Below are positions 22,181 to 31,109 of a stretch of DNA of 46,405 nt, one piece after another; position 1 is the stretch's first letter; every line of letters starts with the position of its first letter. A program made the position numbers and the translations under genes. Below the pieces are notes generated by a model. The model did not search any database, had not been told where the DNA came from, and saw only the letters and a list, made by a program, of their open reading frames with translations. Origin of the DNA: Flavonifractor sp. An92 (GTDB lineage Bacteria; Bacillota; Clostridia; Oscillospirales; Oscillospiraceae); NCBI RefSeq assembly GCF_002159175.1, contig NZ_NFGZ01000023.1:1-46405 (forward strand), given 5' to 3'.

Positions 22181-22978
22181 TTACAGGCAGGCGTACACCT
22201 CTTTATGGACGGCGCTGCGCACGATCTCCAGGCCGGGGAAGCCGCTCTTCAGCCACTTCTCCAGCACCGGGCAGATCACCTGCTCGGTGGGGAAATGGCC
22301 CGCATCGATGAGGTTGATGCCCAGGGCCTTGGCGTCCAGGAAGCCGTTGTACTTCACGTCGGCGGTGACGAAGGTGTCGCAGCCCAGCTTCACCGCGTCC
22401 AGAAGCATGTCGCCGCAGGCGCCGCCCCCCACCGCCACCCGGCGCACCGGACGGCGGGCGTCCACGTACCGCACAGCGGCGGCGTTCAGGGCCTCCTTCA
22501 CCTCCTTGGCGAAGGCGGGCAGGTACACGGGCACGCCCTCCCGCACGCCCACGCGGCCGATGCCGTAGGGCCGGGCCAGGGCGTCCACGCCGTCGGGGTG
22601 GAGCTGCTCCAGGCGGGTGAGGCCCAGCGCGGCGGCCAGGGCGTCATTGACGCCGCCCTGCACCGCGTCCAGGTTGGTGTGGGCGCAGATGGCGGACAGG
22701 CCGCCCTCCACCAGGGCCAGCAGCACCCGGCCGGTGGGGTCGCCGTCGGTGATGGACCTGGCCGGGTGGAAGATCACCGGATGGTGGGAGACGATGAGCT
22801 GAGCGCCCAGCTCCACGGCCTCCGCCACCACCTCCTCGGTGATGTCCAGGGCGACCAGCACCTTCTTCACGTCCCGCTCGCCGCGGCCCACCAGGAAGCC
22901 GGCGTTATCAAAGTCCATCTGGAGGGAGAAGGGGGCCAGTCCGTCCAGATAGCGGTAGATCTCCATTACATTTGGCAT
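22181..22978 (-). CDS. Nif3-like dinuclear metal centre protein
   Basis: 265 residues from the ATG at 22978 (MPNVMEIYRYLDGLAPFSL) with AAAGGAG upstream. The longer open frame is trmK shadow. Metal ligands of the family are present in IVSHHPVIFHP and CAHTNLD, and near the C-terminus in DAGHFPTEQ. It is the short form without the central PII-like insertion that brings some members to about 370 residues. Family members form hexameric toroids with two metals per site. Some are annotated as GTP cyclohydrolase I type 2, but the function remains unproven. The start overlaps the end of trmK by 13 nt, a pairing conserved widely in Firmicutes. Confidence 0.93.
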   Translation of the reverse strand: MPNVMEIYRYLDGLAPFSLQMDFDNAGFLVGRGERDVKKVLVALDITEEVVAEAVELGAQLIVSHHPVIFHPARSITDGDPTGRVLLALVEGGLSAICAHTNLDAVQGGVNDALAAALGLTRLEQLHPDGVDALARPYGIGRVGVREGVPVYLPAFAKEVKEALNAAAVRYVDARRPVRRVAVGGGACGDMLLDAVKLGCDTFVTADVKYNGFLDAKALGINLIDAGHFPTEQVICPVLEKWLKSGFPGLEIVRSAVHKEVYACL

Positions 22979-23679
22979 ACTTCCAACTCCTTTTGCATGG
23001 TGATGAGGCCCTCCCGCACGGCGGAGAGCTCCTCCCGCCAGGGCACGTCCTCGGGGCGGCTGGAGTGGGAGATGCCCTCCAGGGCGCGCTCCACCCGGCG
23101 TCTTAACCCCTCCAGCAGAGCGGGGCGCAGCGGGTCGTCCCGGCCGTGTTCCTGCCGGCCCGCCCAGCACTCGGCGGGGGTGAGGGGTGCCTCCTCCCCC
23201 GGCACCACGTCCAGGACGGTGTAGATGGTCCGCCCCTCCTGCCGCAGCAGTTCCCGCTCCACCTTGTAGCCGTGCTTCTGGAGCCAGGCGCGCAGCTCAG
23301 GCAGGGCGCTCATGGGCTGCAGCAGCAGCCGGTAGTCCCCCAGGCGGGTCCAGGGGGCGGCGGCCAGGATGGCGGTGATGGTCTCCCCGCCCATCCCGGC
23401 GATGGCGATGACCTCCACCTCCTCCGGCGAGATGCCGTCCAGCCCGCTGCACAAGCGGAAGGAGATGCGCTCGGTGAGGCCGCAGCGGTCCGCGGTCTGG
23501 CGGGCCCGGTCCAGGGGCCCCCGGCGCAGGTCGGAGGCGATGGCGCGGTCGATCACGCCCCGCTGCAGCAGGTACGCGGGGAGATAGGCGTGGTCCGTGC
23601 CCACATCCGCAAAGCGGACGCCGGGCGGGACGCAGCCGGCCACCGCCAGCAGGCGGGGCGAGAGCTCAATGGTATGCAA
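22966..23679 (-). CDS. trmK: tRNA (adenine(22)-N1)-methyltransferase TrmK
   Basis: 237 residues. The start is a TTG at 23679 (reads LHTIELSPRLLAVAG) with GAGGTG upstream. An in-frame start at 23730 lies inside the preceding terminator and is rejected. The Rossmann-fold SAM-binding motif FADVGTDHAYLPAYLL and the active-site region VIAIAGMGGETI identify the family, which methylates N1 of A22 in the tRNA D-loop region. A C-terminal coiled-coil-like helix pair follows (about 190-235). I see no promoter between the DUF1858 terminator and this gene, so read-through is likely. Confidence 0.93.
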   Translation of the reverse strand: MHTIELSPRLLAVAGCVPPGVRFADVGTDHAYLPAYLLQRGVIDRAIASDLRRGPLDRARQTADRCGLTERISFRLCSGLDGISPEEVEVIAIAGMGGETITAILAAAPWTRLGDYRLLLQPMSALPELRAWLQKHGYKVERELLRQEGRTIYTVLDVVPGEEAPLTPAECWAGRQEHGRDDPLRPALLEGLRRRVERALEGISHSSRPEDVPWREELSAVREGLITMQKELEVCQM

Positions 23680-23712
23680 GGGCGGTTCACCTCGTTTCCG
23701 GGAGATCCACAA

Positions 23713-23742
23713 CCCAAAAAAGAGCGGCACGAGGCCGCTCTT
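23713..23742 (-). terminator. Terminator after the DUF1858 gene
   Basis: Stem AAGAGCGGC / GCCGCTCTT with loop CTCGT on the minus strand, then a T-run. Confidence 0.75.
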
Positions 23743-23758
23743 TCCGGGTCGCGGTTGT

Positions 23759-23968
23759 TTACTTCTGGTTGGCGGCGATGGTGTTGTTCAGCTCGGTGAG
23801 CAGAGCGCCCACGTCCACGCCGTGGACGATGCAGGCCTCTTCCACGGTCTCGCCGCGGGAGGCGGGGCAGCCCAGGCAGTGCATGCCGATGGACATAAAG
23901 ACAGGCGCGGTCTCGGGCGCGATGTCCAGGATATCGCCGATGATAGTATCCTTCGTGATCTGAACCAT
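23759..23968 (-). CDS. DUF1858 domain-containing protein
   Basis: 69 residues and a complete single domain. It reads MVQITKDTIIGDILDIAPE, then FMSIGMHCLGCPASRGETVEE, with the conserved HCLGC pair of cysteines and a C-terminal helix. DUF1858 modules occur alone or beside hybrid-cluster and nitrogen-related redox proteins in anaerobes, and a role in binding a metal or cluster is suspected but unproven. It has its own promoter at 24007-24035 and a terminator. Confidence 0.88.
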   Translation of the reverse strand: MVQITKDTIIGDILDIAPETAPVFMSIGMHCLGCPASRGETVEEACIVHGVDVGALLTELNNTIAANQK

Positions 23969-24006
23969 GATGGTCGACCTCCATTACAAAAGTGAATTAC
24001 AGGAGT

Positions 24007-24035
24007 AGTATATCCTATCCGCCGCCGTTTTTCAA
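24007..24035 (-). promoter_or_regulatory. Promoter of the DUF1858 gene
   Basis: On the minus strand, -35 TTGAAA (24030-24035), a 17-nt spacer and -10 TATACT (24007-24012). Confidence 0.6.
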
Positions 24036-24076
24036 CTGCAAATCGCGCAGGGGCCGCAATTTCCCGAAACGGCGCG

Positions 24077-24110
24077 AAAAAAGGGACGCCCCCCAAAAGG
24101 GGGCGTCCCA
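24077..24110 (-). terminator. Terminator after the zinc-ribbon gene
   Basis: Stem GGGACGCCCCC / GGGGGCGTCCC with loop TTTTG on the minus strand, then six T. Confidence 0.82.
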
Positions 24111-24128
24111 GTTCAGGCTGCTGTTCGC

Positions 24129-24410
24129 TTAGCGCTGCTCGCCGCGCATGCGGGCGAAGCAATCGCTGCAGTACACGGGGCGATCGGACTTGGGCTCGAA
24201 GGGCACCCGAGCCTCGCCGCCGCAGGCGGCGCAGGTGGCGGTGAAGTACTCGCGGGGGCCGCGGGCGGCGTTCTTGCGAGCGTCACGGCAGGCCTTGCAG
24301 CGCTGGGGCTCGTTCTGGAAGCCGCGCTCAGCGTAGAACTCCTGCTCACCAGCGGTGAACACGAACTCCTGGCCACACTCTTTGCATACCAAAGTCTTGT
24401 CTTCGTACAT
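24129..24410 (-). CDS. Zinc-ribbon domain protein (zf-trcl type)
   Basis: 93 residues from the ATG at 24410 (MYEDKTLVCKECGQEF) with GAGGG upstream. An upstream in-frame start overlaps sigH and is not supported. Four CxxC pairs are visible: CKEC, CKAC, CAAC and CSDC. This is enough for two zinc sites. FAERGF-like text (FYAERGFQNEPQRC) is typical of the probable zinc-ribbon family common in Clostridia. The function is unknown, and nucleic-acid binding is possible. It lies 76 nt after sigH on the same strand, probably read from the sigH promoter. Confidence 0.87.
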   Translation of the reverse strand: MYEDKTLVCKECGQEFVFTAGEQEFYAERGFQNEPQRCKACRDARKNAARGPREYFTATCAACGGEARVPFEPKSDRPVYCSDCFARMRGEQR

Positions 24411-24486
24411 GATGATACCCTCTCTTTGACTCATTTGCCCAGGTCCGGAAGATCCGAGATGTGCTGGGACGGTTGATATATTGCGC

Positions 24487-25122
24487 TCAGCTCTCGCTGA
24501 CATCGCCGGTTGAAAAGTGCCGCGCCAGCTTGCGTCGGATGCGCTGGACGGCGTTGTCCACCGATTTGGGGGACCGTTTTACCTCAGCTGCGATCTCGGA
24601 ATAGGACAACCCGCTCAAATAAAGTCTTAACACACGCGCTTCCAATCCGGATAACCCGTCCTGGAGGACGTTCATCCGCTCCTGGACCTCCTCCCGGCCG
24701 ATCAGCGTATCCTCCGGGTTCTCCAGGCGCCGGTGGTCGGTCCCACAGGTGTCATGGATGGTGAAGCCGTCAAAAAGGGGTGTTTCAATGGAGACGTAGT
24801 TATTCAATGGGGTGTGTTTATCTCTTGCCGCTGCTTTGATCGCGGAGATCAGTCGGTTCTGGATGCAGACCTGGGCATAATGCCGGAAGGACGCCTCCCG
24901 CCCGGGATCATACTCCCGGATGGCGTGGAGCAATCCCACCATCCCCTCCTGGATCAGGTCCTCGCTGTCGCCGCCGGCCAGGAAATAGGGCCGGGCGCAC
25001 ATGCGCACCATGCGGGTATACCGCCGCACCAGGGCCTCCTCCGCGTCCCGGTCGCCCTGGGCCACGCGGTTACACAGGTCCTCGTCGGAGTGCCGATCCC
25101 ATTGGGGCTGGAATTCTTCCAT
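24487..25122 (-). CDS. sigH: RNA polymerase sigma-H factor (early sporulation / stationary phase)
   Basis: 211 residues. Region 2 is present as SEDLIQEGMVGLLHAIREYDPGR cut in two blocks (SEDLIQEGMVGLL and IREYDPGREASFRHYA), and region 4 as LSGLSYSEIAAEVKRSPKSV followed by a basic recognition helix. The N-terminal DEDLCNRVAQGDRDAEEALV is the SigH/Sig30 form. It implies the organism can sporulate or retains the regulon. The segment from about residue 85 to 130 (RDKHTPLNNYVSIETPLFDG) is also family-typical. A near-consensus sigma-A promoter lies just upstream. Confidence 0.94.
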   Translation of the reverse strand: MEEFQPQWDRHSDEDLCNRVAQGDRDAEEALVRRYTRMVRMCARPYFLAGGDSEDLIQEGMVGLLHAIREYDPGREASFRHYAQVCIQNRLISAIKAAARDKHTPLNNYVSIETPLFDGFTIHDTCGTDHRRLENPEDTLIGREEVQERMNVLQDGLSGLEARVLRLYLSGLSYSEIAAEVKRSPKSVDNAVQRIRRKLARHFSTGDVSES

Positions 25123-25142
25123 TCCGAATCTCCTTATGCCAT

Positions 25143-25172
25143 ATTATACGCAAGTGTTCCTGCTTTTGTCAA
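25143..25172 (-). promoter_or_regulatory. Promoter of sigH
   Basis: On the minus strand, -35 TTGACA (25167-25172), an 18-nt spacer and -10 TATAAT (25143-25148). Both hexamers are perfect, and the leader is very short. Confidence 0.75.
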
Positions 25173-25208
25173 GTAATTATGCAAATTATTTTAGAGCATG
25201 TCTTATAC

Positions 25209-26558
25209 TCACAGGTTTTTTATGACATTTGCCAGTTCCTCGGCGCAGGCGGAGGCCTCTTCCGTTGTTGCGGCCTCCACCATCACCCGCAGGAGAGCTT
25301 CTGTCCCCGAGGGGCGGACCAGCACCCGGCCGCACCCGGCCAGGGCGGCCTCCTTGGCGGCCACGGCGTCCTTCAGAGCCTGGGAGGCCATGATGGACTC
25401 CTTCTTCTCCTTGCTCTCCACCGGCAGATTCACCAGCACCTGGGGGTAGCGCTTGCAGTCCGCCACTAGCTCCGAGGCCTTGCACCCGGCGCGGTGGAGC
25501 ACCTGGAGGAACTGCAGGGAGGTCAGCTCGCCGTCGCCGGTGGTGGCGTAGGCGCGGAAGATGGTGTGGCCCGACTGCTCGCCGCCGATGACGAAATCGC
25601 CCTCCAGCATCTTCTCCAGCACGTTCCGGTCGCCCACGGGGGTGCAGAGGAGCTGCATGCCGTTGTCCGCGGCGAAGCGGTGGAGGCCCAGATTGCTCAT
25701 GACGGTGCCCACCATGGTGTTGCCGTTGAGCTTGCCCTCCTGCTGGAGGACCCGGGCGCAGGCGGCCATGATCTGGTCGCCGTCGATGTCCTGGCCCTTC
25801 TCGTCCACCGCCAGGAAGCGGTCGGCGTCGCCGTCATAGGCCAGACCCAGCTGGTACTCCCCTTCCACCACCCGGGCCTTCAGGTCGTCCAGGTGGGTGG
25901 AGCCGCAGCCGTTGTTGATGTTGACGCCGTTGGGCTGGGCGTGGATGATGTCGGCGTGGAGCTTGGGGAAGCGGCGGAACAGCCCCGGCGCGGTGGCGGA
26001 GGCGGCGCCGTTGGCGCAGTCCACCAGCACCCGCATCCCGGCCAGGTCGTCCTGGATGGTGGAGGCCAGGTGGTCCAGGTACTTCTCGCTTAAATCCTCG
26101 CCGGGGATCACCCGGCCCAGGTCGCCGCCGGTCTGGAGGGTGGGGAAATTGCCGGAGAGGACGATCTCCTCAATGGCGTTCTCCAGCTCGTCCCGGAGCT
26201 TGTAGCCCTGGCTGTTAAAGACCTTGATGCCGTTATGCTCAAAGGGGTTGTGGGAGGCGGAGATGACGATGCCCGCGTCGGCGCCGCTGTCCACGGTGAG
26301 CCAGGCCACCGCCGGAGTGGGCACCACGCCCAGGCGCAGCACGTCGGCGCCCGCCGAGCACAGGCCCGCGATCAGCGCGCACTCCAGCAGGTCGGAAGAC
26401 ACCCGGGTGTCCTTGCCGATGGCCACCAGGGGGCGGCTCTTCTCCTTCTCCCGGGCCATGACCACCGCGGCGGCCAGGCCCACCTGGTAGGCCAGGGTGG
26501 CGTCCAGACCGGCGTTGACCACGCCGCGGATGCCGTCGGTTCCAAACAGTTTACCCAT
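25209..26558 (-). CDS. glmM: Phosphoglucosamine mutase GlmM
   Basis: 449 residues from the ATG at 26558 (MGKLFGTDGIRG). A further upstream start lacks the canonical N-terminus. The catalytic phosphoserine is Ser102 in VISASHNPFEHNG, the metal loop is YDGDADRF and the sugar-binding loop is GGEQSGH. It converts glucosamine-6-phosphate to glucosamine-1-phosphate for UDP-GlcNAc and peptidoglycan. It lies 46 nt after ruvB on the same strand, so it is likely the last gene of the ruvCAB transcript. I see no strong terminator between it and sigH. Confidence 0.96.
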   Translation of the reverse strand: MGKLFGTDGIRGVVNAGLDATLAYQVGLAAAVVMAREKEKSRPLVAIGKDTRVSSDLLECALIAGLCSAGADVLRLGVVPTPAVAWLTVDSGADAGIVISASHNPFEHNGIKVFNSQGYKLRDELENAIEEIVLSGNFPTLQTGGDLGRVIPGEDLSEKYLDHLASTIQDDLAGMRVLVDCANGAASATAPGLFRRFPKLHADIIHAQPNGVNINNGCGSTHLDDLKARVVEGEYQLGLAYDGDADRFLAVDEKGQDIDGDQIMAACARVLQQEGKLNGNTMVGTVMSNLGLHRFAADNGMQLLCTPVGDRNVLEKMLEGDFVIGGEQSGHTIFRAYATTGDGELTSLQFLQVLHRAGCKASELVADCKRYPQVLVNLPVESKEKKESIMASQALKDAVAAKEAALAGCGRVLVRPSGTEALLRVMVEAATTEEASACAEELANVIKNL

Positions 26559-26604
26559 AATATTCTTACCTCTTTCTGCCGAAATCATCAAAGGTTCGTT
26601 CAGG

Positions 26605-27663
26605 CTAAAAGCTCAGCTGGTCCAGGCCCGCCGCGCTCCGGGGCACCGGGAGGCCCAGGTGCTCGTAGGCCCGGGGGGTGACGCACCGGCCCCGGGGGGT
26701 GCGGGTGAGGAAGCCCATCTGCATCAGGTAGGGCTCGTACACGTCCTCCAGGGTGATGGCCTCCTCGTTGATGGTGGCGGCCAGGGTCTCCAGGCCCACC
26801 GGGCCGCCGCCGTAGTGCTCGATGATGGAGTGGAGCATCCGCCGGTCGATGGCGTCCAGCCCCAGGTGGTCCACCTCCAGGGCGGTGAGGGCGGCGTCGG
26901 CCACCTTCCGGGTGATGACGCCCCCCGCCTTCACCTGGGCGAAGTCCCGCACCCGCCGGAGCATCCGGTTGGCGATGCGGGGGGTGCCCCGGCTGCGGCG
27001 GGCGATCTCCATGGCGCCGTCGTCCTCGATGGGCACATCCAGGATGCCCGCCGAGCGCTTCACAATCAAAGCCAGCTCCTCCGGGGTGTAGAGCTCCAGG
27101 CGCAGGGTGACGCCGAAGCGGTCCCGCAGAGGCGCCGAGAGCTGGCCCGCCCGGGTGGTGGCCCCGATGAGGGTGAATTTCGGCAGGTCCAGCCGGATGG
27201 AGTTGGCCGCGGGGCCCTTGCCGATGATGATGTCGATGGCGAAATCCTCCATGGCGGGATATAAAATCTCCTCCACCGAGCGGTTGAGCCGGTGGATCTC
27301 ATCCACGAAGAGGATGTCGTTCTCCGCCAGGTTGGTGAGCAGGGCCGCCAGGTCCCCCGGCTTCTCGATGGCCGGGCCGGAGGTGATGCGGATGTTGACC
27401 CCCATCTCGTTGGCGATGATGTTGCTGAGGGTGGTCTTGCCCAGGCCCGGAGGGCCGTGGAGCAGGACGTGGTCCAGGGGCTCGTTGCGCATCTTGGCCG
27501 CCTGGATGAATACCTCCAGGTTCTCCTTGGCCTTCTTCTGTCCGATGTACTCCTGTAACGTCTTGGGGCGCAGGGAGCCCTCGCTCTCGTCCTCCCGGGT
27601 GAAGGAGGTGGTCACCAGGGGCTCCTGGGTCTCAAAGCCGTCCTCGGAAAATGATATGCTCAA
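26605..27663 (-). CDS. ruvB: Holliday junction DNA helicase RuvB
   Basis: 352 residues. The start is a TTG at 27663 with AAAGGAAG upstream. Walker A is [12 protein letters not shown] (about residues 68-78), Walker B is LFVDEIHR, sensor 1 is IGATTRAG and the arginine-finger region is LRDRFG. The C-terminal winged helix ends in the usual RTPRGR segment. It pumps DNA through the RuvA-bound junction, and the gap to ruvA is 21 nt. The family N-terminus is often shorter, and the acidic first 25 residues ([11 protein letters not shown]) are variable. Confidence 0.97.
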   Translation of the reverse strand: MSISFSEDGFETQEPLVTTSFTREDESEGSLRPKTLQEYIGQKKAKENLEVFIQAAKMRNEPLDHVLLHGPPGLGKTTLSNIIANEMGVNIRITSGPAIEKPGDLAALLTNLAENDILFVDEIHRLNRSVEEILYPAMEDFAIDIIIGKGPAANSIRLDLPKFTLIGATTRAGQLSAPLRDRFGVTLRLELYTPEELALIVKRSAGILDVPIEDDGAMEIARRSRGTPRIANRMLRRVRDFAQVKAGGVITRKVADAALTALEVDHLGLDAIDRRMLHSIIEHYGGGPVGLETLAATINEEAITLEDVYEPYLMQMGFLTRTPRGRCVTPRAYEHLGLPVPRSAAGLDQLSF

Positions 27664-27684
27664 GGTCTCACTTCCTTTAACATC

Positions 27685-28290
27685 TTAGCCCTTCACCATC
27701 TTCTTGAGGGCCTGCCGGATGATCTCCTCCAGGGCCAGGGACTCCAGGTCGATCCCCTTCAGGGCCACCCCGATCTCCGCCGTGGAGTAGCCCAGCACCG
27801 CCAGGGCGGCGGCGGCCTCGCTGGCCTTGTCCTCCGGGATGACGGTGACCCCGGTGCCGCCGTAGCTCTCCCCGCCCGGGCTGATCTGGCCCTTGGCCAG
27901 TTTGTCCTTCAGCTCCAGGATGATGCGCTGGGCGATCTTCTTGCCGATGCCCGGGGCCACGGTGAGGGCCTTCTCATCGCCGGTGATGATGCTCATGGCC
28001 AGGGACTCCGGCGTGGCGGCGGACAGGATGGACAGCGCCGCCTTGGGCCCCACCCCCGACACCCCGATGAGGAGCCGGAAGCAGTTGAGCTCGTTCTCGG
28101 TGGCAAAGCCGTAGAGCTCGAAGAGCTCCTCCCGCACATAGAGGTGGGTATAGAGCTTCCCCTTCTCCCCCGTTTTCAGCTGGGAGAGGGTCTGATTGGT
28201 GGTGCGGCAGGCGTAGCCCACGCCCCCGCAGTCGATGACCGCCAGGTTGGGCTCCATATGGGCCACGGTGCCGCTGACATAGTAAAACAT
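27685..28290 (-). CDS. ruvA: Holliday junction DNA helicase RuvA
   Basis: 201 residues. The OB-fold N-terminus MFYYVSGTVAHMEPNLAVID, the first helix-hairpin-helix LLIGVSGVGPKAALSILS and the second APGIGKKIAQRIILELKDKL are intact, followed by a flexible linker and the RuvB-binding domain III (about residues 150-201). It binds four-way junctions as a tetramer and recruits RuvB, encoded next. The gap from ruvC is 15 nt. Confidence 0.97.
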   Translation of the reverse strand: MFYYVSGTVAHMEPNLAVIDCGGVGYACRTTNQTLSQLKTGEKGKLYTHLYVREELFELYGFATENELNCFRLLIGVSGVGPKAALSILSAATPESLAMSIITGDEKALTVAPGIGKKIAQRIILELKDKLAKGQISPGGESYGGTGVTVIPEDKASEAAAALAVLGYSTAEIGVALKGIDLESLALEEIIRQALKKMVKG

Positions 28291-28305
28291 AGCTTGACTC
28301 CTTCT

Positions 28306-28842
28306 TTACCGCTCCCGGCGCACGGCGTACCGTCCGCTGCCCGGCCGGGCCGAGTCCAGGATGCTCAGCCGCGAGGTGGACGAGCGGGCGTGGCACAGGG
28401 CGATGGCCACCGCGTCGGCGGCGTCGTCTGGCTTGGGGACGGCCTTCAGGTTCAGAAGCCGCCGGGTCATCTCCATGACCTGCCGCTTCTCCGCCTTGCC
28501 GTAGCCCGCCACCGCCTGCTTGACCTGGCTGGGCGAGTACTCAAAAATCGGAACCCCCGCCCGCTCGGCGCACAGGAGGATCACCCCCCGGGCCTGGGCC
28601 ACGCCGATGCCGGTGGTGACGTTGTTGTTGAAAAAGAGCTCCTCCACCGCCATGGCGTCGGGGCGAAACTGCTCCAGAAGGGAGTCCAGATCGTCGGCGA
28701 TCTGCCGCAGGCGGGCGGGCAGCGGCTCCCCCGCGGGGGTGGTCACCGCGCCGCAGGCCAGCAGCCGCGCCCGGGGCCCCTGGGCCTCCAGCACGCCGAA
28801 GCCCACGATGGCAAAGCCCGGATCGATGCCCAGAATGGTCAC
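28306..28842 (-). CDS. ruvC: Crossover junction endodeoxyribonuclease RuvC
   Basis: 178 residues. The start is a GTG at 28842 (VTILGIDPGFAIVGFG) with AAGGAGGAG upstream. A start eight codons earlier would place that ribosome site inside the coding sequence and is rejected. The acidic active site is visible as Asp7 in GIDPG, Glu in AVEELFF and the late Asp pair in DDAADAVAIA. It resolves Holliday junctions made accessible by RuvAB. It is the first gene of the ruvC-ruvA-ruvB-glmM run. Confidence 0.96.
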   Translation of the reverse strand: MTILGIDPGFAIVGFGVLEAQGPRARLLACGAVTTPAGEPLPARLRQIADDLDSLLEQFRPDAMAVEELFFNNNVTTGIGVAQARGVILLCAERAGVPIFEYSPSQVKQAVAGYGKAEKRQVMEMTRRLLNLKAVPKPDDAADAVAIALCHARSSTSRLSILDSARPGSGRYAVRRER

Positions 28843-28894
28843 GGACGCTCCTCCTTCGGTGCGCATGAATTGCGAAATGGGTATACTCCGATTT

Positions 28895-28903
28895 ATTTTA
28901 GCA
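28895..28903 (-). promoter_or_regulatory. Extended -10 promoter of the ruvC operon
   Basis: The minus strand reads TGC-TAAAAT (28895-28903) about 50 nt before ruvC. The -35 region is poor. Confidence 0.45.
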
Positions 28904-28940
28904 CACCATGCAAAAAATGAAAAGGGCTTTTTGGCCCCGG

Positions 28941-28980
28941 CAAAACGAACGGGCCCGGAGGCAAATGTCTCCGGGCCCGG
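28941..28980 (-). terminator. Terminator of the ppx-ppk operon
   Basis: Stem CGGGCCCGGAG / CTCCGGGCCCG with an eight-base loop on the minus strand, then a T-rich stretch (TTCGTTTTG). Confidence 0.75.
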
Positions 28981-28994
28981 GTGCGGATGTGCAA

Positions 28995-31109
28995 TTATCG
29001 CTTCCCAAAGAGCTTCCCCCGCAGGGTGTGCAGCAGCCCCTTGGGCTGATGTTCCTCCGCCGGAGCGGCCGCCTCGGCCTGCTGGGCGGCATCCATGAGG
29101 GCCTGCTGGCTGTCCACCGGGGTCTCCCCCTGGGGGCAGTGGCGATAAGTGCCGTCGCTCTGGAGGATGCGCGCCTTGGTGTTGTCGGCCAGGCAGAAGT
29201 CCAGGATCTGATGGAGCTTCTCCCGGGCGGCCCGGTCGTGGATGGGACAGGCCACCTCCACCCGGCGCTGGGTGTTGCGGGTCATGAAGTCCGCCGAGGA
29301 GATGTACATCTTCTCCTCGCTGCCGGTGCCGAAGCAGTAGATGCGGGAGTGCTCCAGATACCGGCCCACGATGCTGCGGATGCGGACGTTCTCGGTCTTG
29401 CCGGGGACGCCGGGCAGGATGCAGCAGATGCCCCGGACGATCATGTCGATCTTCACTCCGGCGCAGGAGGCCTGCTTCAGCTTCTCGATGATGTCCACGT
29501 CGGTGATGGAGTTGATCTTGATGAGGATGCGGCCTTTGTCCCGCTTGGCGATCTCCTCGTCCATGCGCTGGATGATGGTACGCTTGAGGGAGTTGGGGGC
29601 CACCAGCAGCTCCCGGTACGCCCCGTCCAGGTTGCCGATGGACATGTTCTTGAAGAACTCCACCGCGTCCTGGCCGATGCGCTGATCCGCCGTGAGAAGG
29701 GACACGTCGGTGTACTGCTCGGCGGTCTTTTCGTTGTAGTTGCCGGTGCCCACCTGAGTGATATAGCGGATCTCGCCGTGCTCCTGGCGGGTGATGAGGC
29801 AGATCTTGGAGTGGACTTTATAGTCCTCAAAGCCGTAAATGACGGTGCAGCCCGCCTCCTCCAGCCGCTCGGACCAGTCGATGTTGTTCTGTTCGTCGAA
29901 GCGGGCCCGCAGCTCGATGAGGACGGTGACGTCCTTGCCGTGCTCGGCGGCGGCGCAGAGGTAGTCCACCAGCTTGGCCTTCCGGGCCAGGCGGTAAATG
30001 GTGATTTTAATGGAGATGACCGCCGGGTCGTTGGCCGCCTCCTTGATGAGGCGGAGGAAGGGCTCCATCTTCTCAAAGGGATAGGACAGCATCCGGTCCT
30101 TGCGCATGACCTGGCGGATCATGCTCTCCTGGGGGTGGATGCCGGCGGTGAGGCAGGGGGTGAAGGGCGGATAGGTCAGCGCCCGGCGCTTGATCTCCGG
30201 CAGGCGGCTGGCCAGGGAGAAGGCGTACTCCAGCTTCAGCGGGGCGGCGGTGACGTACATCTGTTCCTCGCTGATGGGCAGACGCTGCTGGAGGTAGGCC
30301 GAGAAGGCCGGGCTGATGGGCCGGGACAGCTCCAGGCGCACCGGGGCCAGGCGCATGCGCTGCTTGAGGACCTTCTTCATCTTCTTGCGGAAGTCGTCGT
30401 TGTCGAAATCGAAGGCCTCGTCCTCCGGGTTGATGTCGGCGTTGCGGGTGACGCAGAACACCACCTTCTCCAGCACCGTGTAGCCGGGGAACACCTGCTC
30501 CAGGAAGGCAAAAATGAGCTCCTCAGTGTGGATGTAGCGCAGCTCGCTCCCCGGCAGGAACAGCACCGGCGGCAGCGCGTCGGGCAGGGGCACCACCGCG
30601 AACACTTCGCGGCTCTTGAACTTCACCCAGGCGCCCACGTGGATGGTCTTATTTTTCAGATGGGGGAAGGGGTGGTGGGTGTCCACGATCTGGGGGGACA
30701 GGATGGGCGCGATGGAAGAGCGGAAGTACTGCGCGGCGTACTTCTGCTCGGTGGGGGCCAGCTCCGGATAGGTCAGGCGGCAGATGCCGTGCAGGCGCAG
30801 CTGCTGCTCCAGCTCCAGACAGATCTCCTCCCGCTTGTGGTAGAGGGGCCGCACGGCGGCGTAGATGGCCTGGAGCTGCTCGGCGGGGGTCCAGCCGGAG
30901 CGGCTGTCCCGGGACTGGTCCTTCAGCTCCATCAGGTCAAAGAGACTTCCCACCCGGATCATGAAGAATTCATCCAGGTTGCTGGTGAAAATGGACACGA
31001 ATTTCAGGCGCTCCAGCAGGGGCACCGTCTCGTCGGTGGCCTCGCTGAGCACCCGGTCATTGAAGCTCAGCCAGGACAATTCCCGGTTCTGAGTAAAGGT
31101 ATCAGGCAT
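28995..31109 (-). CDS. ppk1: Polyphosphate kinase 1
   Basis: 704 residues, normal for PPK1. It reversibly builds polyphosphate from ATP at the membrane. The N-terminal domain begins RELSWLSFNDRVLSEA. The phosphorylated His lies in YKVHSKICLI, and the second catalytic His region reads VEVACPIHD after RRVE. The metal-binding VLIELRARFDEQNNI is intact, and the C-terminal tail is rich in Ala/Glu/Pro. The start overlaps the end of ppx by 8 nt, so the two are translated together and form a make-and-break pair for polyphosphate. The operon ends at the terminator at 28941-28980. Confidence 0.96.
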   Translation of the reverse strand: MPDTFTQNRELSWLSFNDRVLSEATDETVPLLERLKFVSIFTSNLDEFFMIRVGSLFDLMELKDQSRDSRSGWTPAEQLQAIYAAVRPLYHKREEICLELEQQLRLHGICRLTYPELAPTEQKYAAQYFRSSIAPILSPQIVDTHHPFPHLKNKTIHVGAWVKFKSREVFAVVPLPDALPPVLFLPGSELRYIHTEELIFAFLEQVFPGYTVLEKVVFCVTRNADINPEDEAFDFDNDDFRKKMKKVLKQRMRLAPVRLELSRPISPAFSAYLQQRLPISEEQMYVTAAPLKLEYAFSLASRLPEIKRRALTYPPFTPCLTAGIHPQESMIRQVMRKDRMLSYPFEKMEPFLRLIKEAANDPAVISIKITIYRLARKAKLVDYLCAAAEHGKDVTVLIELRARFDEQNNIDWSERLEEAGCTVIYGFEDYKVHSKICLITRQEHGEIRYITQVGTGNYNEKTAEQYTDVSLLTADQRIGQDAVEFFKNMSIGNLDGAYRELLVAPNSLKRTIIQRMDEEIAKRDKGRILIKINSITDVDIIEKLKQASCAGVKIDMIVRGICCILPGVPGKTENVRIRSIVGRYLEHSRIYCFGTGSEEKMYISSADFMTRNTQRRVEVACPIHDRAAREKLHQILDFCLADNTKARILQSDGTYRHCPQGETPVDSQQALMDAAQQAEAAAPAEEHQPKGLLHTLRGKLFGKR